Below the pieces are notes generated by a model that made no database searches, had not been told where the DNA came from, and saw nothing but the letters and a program-made list of their open reading frames with translations. Made by a program: the position numbers and the translations under genes. From assembly GCA_033764775.1 (NCBI GenBank), contig JANRIQ010000018.1, forward strand, positions 62,001 through 126,000: 64,000 nucleotides of DNA. Direction: 5' to 3'. Numbering within the stretch: the first letter of the stretch is position 1; the number at the start of each line of letters is the position of its first letter. Source of the DNA: JAWXCE01 sp033764775 (GTDB lineage: Bacteria; Pseudomonadota; Alphaproteobacteria; Rhizobiales; Rhodomicrobiaceae). Below, piece by piece: positions 63,549-64,000 of the stretch.

Positions 63549-63634
63549 GCACGTCCTTCCGACTGGGGTGCGGCTGCCTCAAGCAATCCGTAAACCATTC
63601 CCGCCGCTCCGGCAAGACAGCGTCGCGGAAGGGC

Positions 63635-63662
63635 CTTGAAACGCCAAAGCGCTCAACTAAAT
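63635..63662 (+). promoter_or_regulatory. RpoH-type heat-shock promoter of hsp20
   Basis: CTTGAAA at 63635-63641 is a full -35 element of the sigma32 type. CTAAAT at 63657-63662 is a plausible -10, 18 nt after CTTG, as in alphaproteobacterial RpoH promoters. Transcription would start near 63669. Confidence 0.5.
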
Positions 63663-63668
63663 CAATGG

Positions 63669-63747
63669 TGCACGCCGAAACGGGTGCATGACGAAAACGG
63701 CGCGCCGCGAGGGCGCCACCGACATATCGCTTCTATAGGAGGATGTG
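63669..63747 (+). promoter_or_regulatory. ROSE-like RNA thermometer in the hsp20 leader
   Basis: A leader of about 79 nt with three possible hairpins: TGCAC/GTGCA (63669-63688), GGCGC/GCGCC (63699-63717), and a last one in which ACAT/ATGT (63723-63746) bracket a TCGCT sequence (63727-63731) and the AGGAGG ribosome-binding site. A U(U/C)GCU element facing the Shine-Dalgarno is the hallmark of rhizobial ROSE elements, which melt on heating to allow translation. Confidence 0.55.
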
Positions 63748-64000
63748 ATGAGACGTTTTGACTTGACCCCCCTCTACAAGACCAGCGTTGGCTTCGACCA
63801 TTTGGCGTCGATCCTCGATCAGCTTGCGTCGGTTGAGGGCGACCAGGGTTTCCCGCCGTACAACATCGAGCGTCTGGGCGAGAACGAATACCGCATCACG
63901 ATGGCGGTCGCTGGTTTCTCCGAAACTGATCTCTCGATCGAGACGAAAGAGGGGATGCTGACCCTTCGCGGCGAGAAAAAAGCCGACGACAAGAAAAAGC
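63748..64000 (+). CDS. Small heat-shock protein Hsp20 (3' partial)
   Basis: 84 codons of an IbpA-like small heat-shock protein are visible before the window ends. The N-terminus MRRFDLTPLYKTSVGFDHL is typical of rhizobial class A sHsps. The alpha-crystallin domain begins YNIERLGENEYRITMAVAGF and continues into TLRGEKK. A strong AGGAGG lies 5 nt before the ATG, buried in the predicted thermometer hairpin. It prevents aggregation of denatured proteins during heat stress. Confidence 0.9.
   Translation, partial: MRRFDLTPLYKTSVGFDHLASILDQLASVEGDQGFPPYNIERLGENEYRITMAVAGFSETDLSIETKEGMLTLRGEKKADDKKK

Overview
The window is a 64 kb piece of a GC-rich alphaproteobacterial chromosome, most likely Hyphomicrobiales (Rhizobiales). 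The evidence is gene order: feuNPQ next to ccmIEFH-degP and glnE, ntrBC-ntrYX followed by dat-hfq-hflX-mazG, a fused ispDF, pdhA/pdhB/pdhC with a lipoyl domain on E1-beta, and lptFG-lptD-surA-pdxA-rsmA. The genus cannot be fixed from this sequence. I found no rRNA, tRNA, IS element or CRISPR array.

Layout. 1-4.6 kb: the 3' end of a gene-transfer-agent or prophage tail cluster, with a host-specificity megaprotein followed directly by a small lysis cassette. 4.6-7 kb: a FeuN/FeuP/FeuQ-like envelope signalling operon. 7-19.5 kb: a glycine-zipper lipoprotein, the cytochrome c maturation genes ccmI-E-F-H, a convergent trypsin-like protease, a DegP protease, a second two-component system, and glnE. 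19.6-28 kb: ftsB and the pyruvate dehydrogenase locus (pdhA, pdhB, pdhC, lpdA), in which every structural gene is separated from the next by AT-richer DNA, small membrane proteins or a GNAT gene. 28-33 kb: a Y-family DNA polymerase with a good LexA box, lipA, a DUF2199 protein, a RatA/Coq10 protein, cinA and ispDF. 33-43.5 kb: ntrB-ntrC, ntrY-ntrX, dat, hfq, hflX, mazG. 43.6-53 kb: pepA divergent from lptF-lptG-lptD-surA-pdxA-rsmA. 53.1-56.4 kb: a tightly overlapping four-gene operon (MDR dehydrogenase, degenerate PTPS-fold protein, glycosyltransferase, methyltransferase) that looks like a small-molecule pathway. 56.5-64 kb: opgH, an FkbM methyltransferase, photolyase, an N-formylglutamate amidohydrolase, a suhB/MmgR-like sRNA ahead of an inositol-monophosphatase-family gene, a lysophospholipase-like hydrolase, and the start of an Hsp20 gene behind a ROSE-like RNA thermometer.

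How it works together. Nitrogen control is concentrated here: glnE, ntrBC, ntrYX, hfq and an sRNA with a sigma54-like promoter. Envelope homeostasis is the second theme: FeuNPQ, DegP, LptD/F/G, SurA and OpgH. Lipoate chemistry links lipA with two lipoyl-bearing Pdh subunits and Lpd. The least explained parts are the 53.1-56.4 kb cluster, whose PTPS-like member lacks canonical catalytic residues, and the interrupted pdh locus with tandem CtrA-type boxes in front of pdhA.
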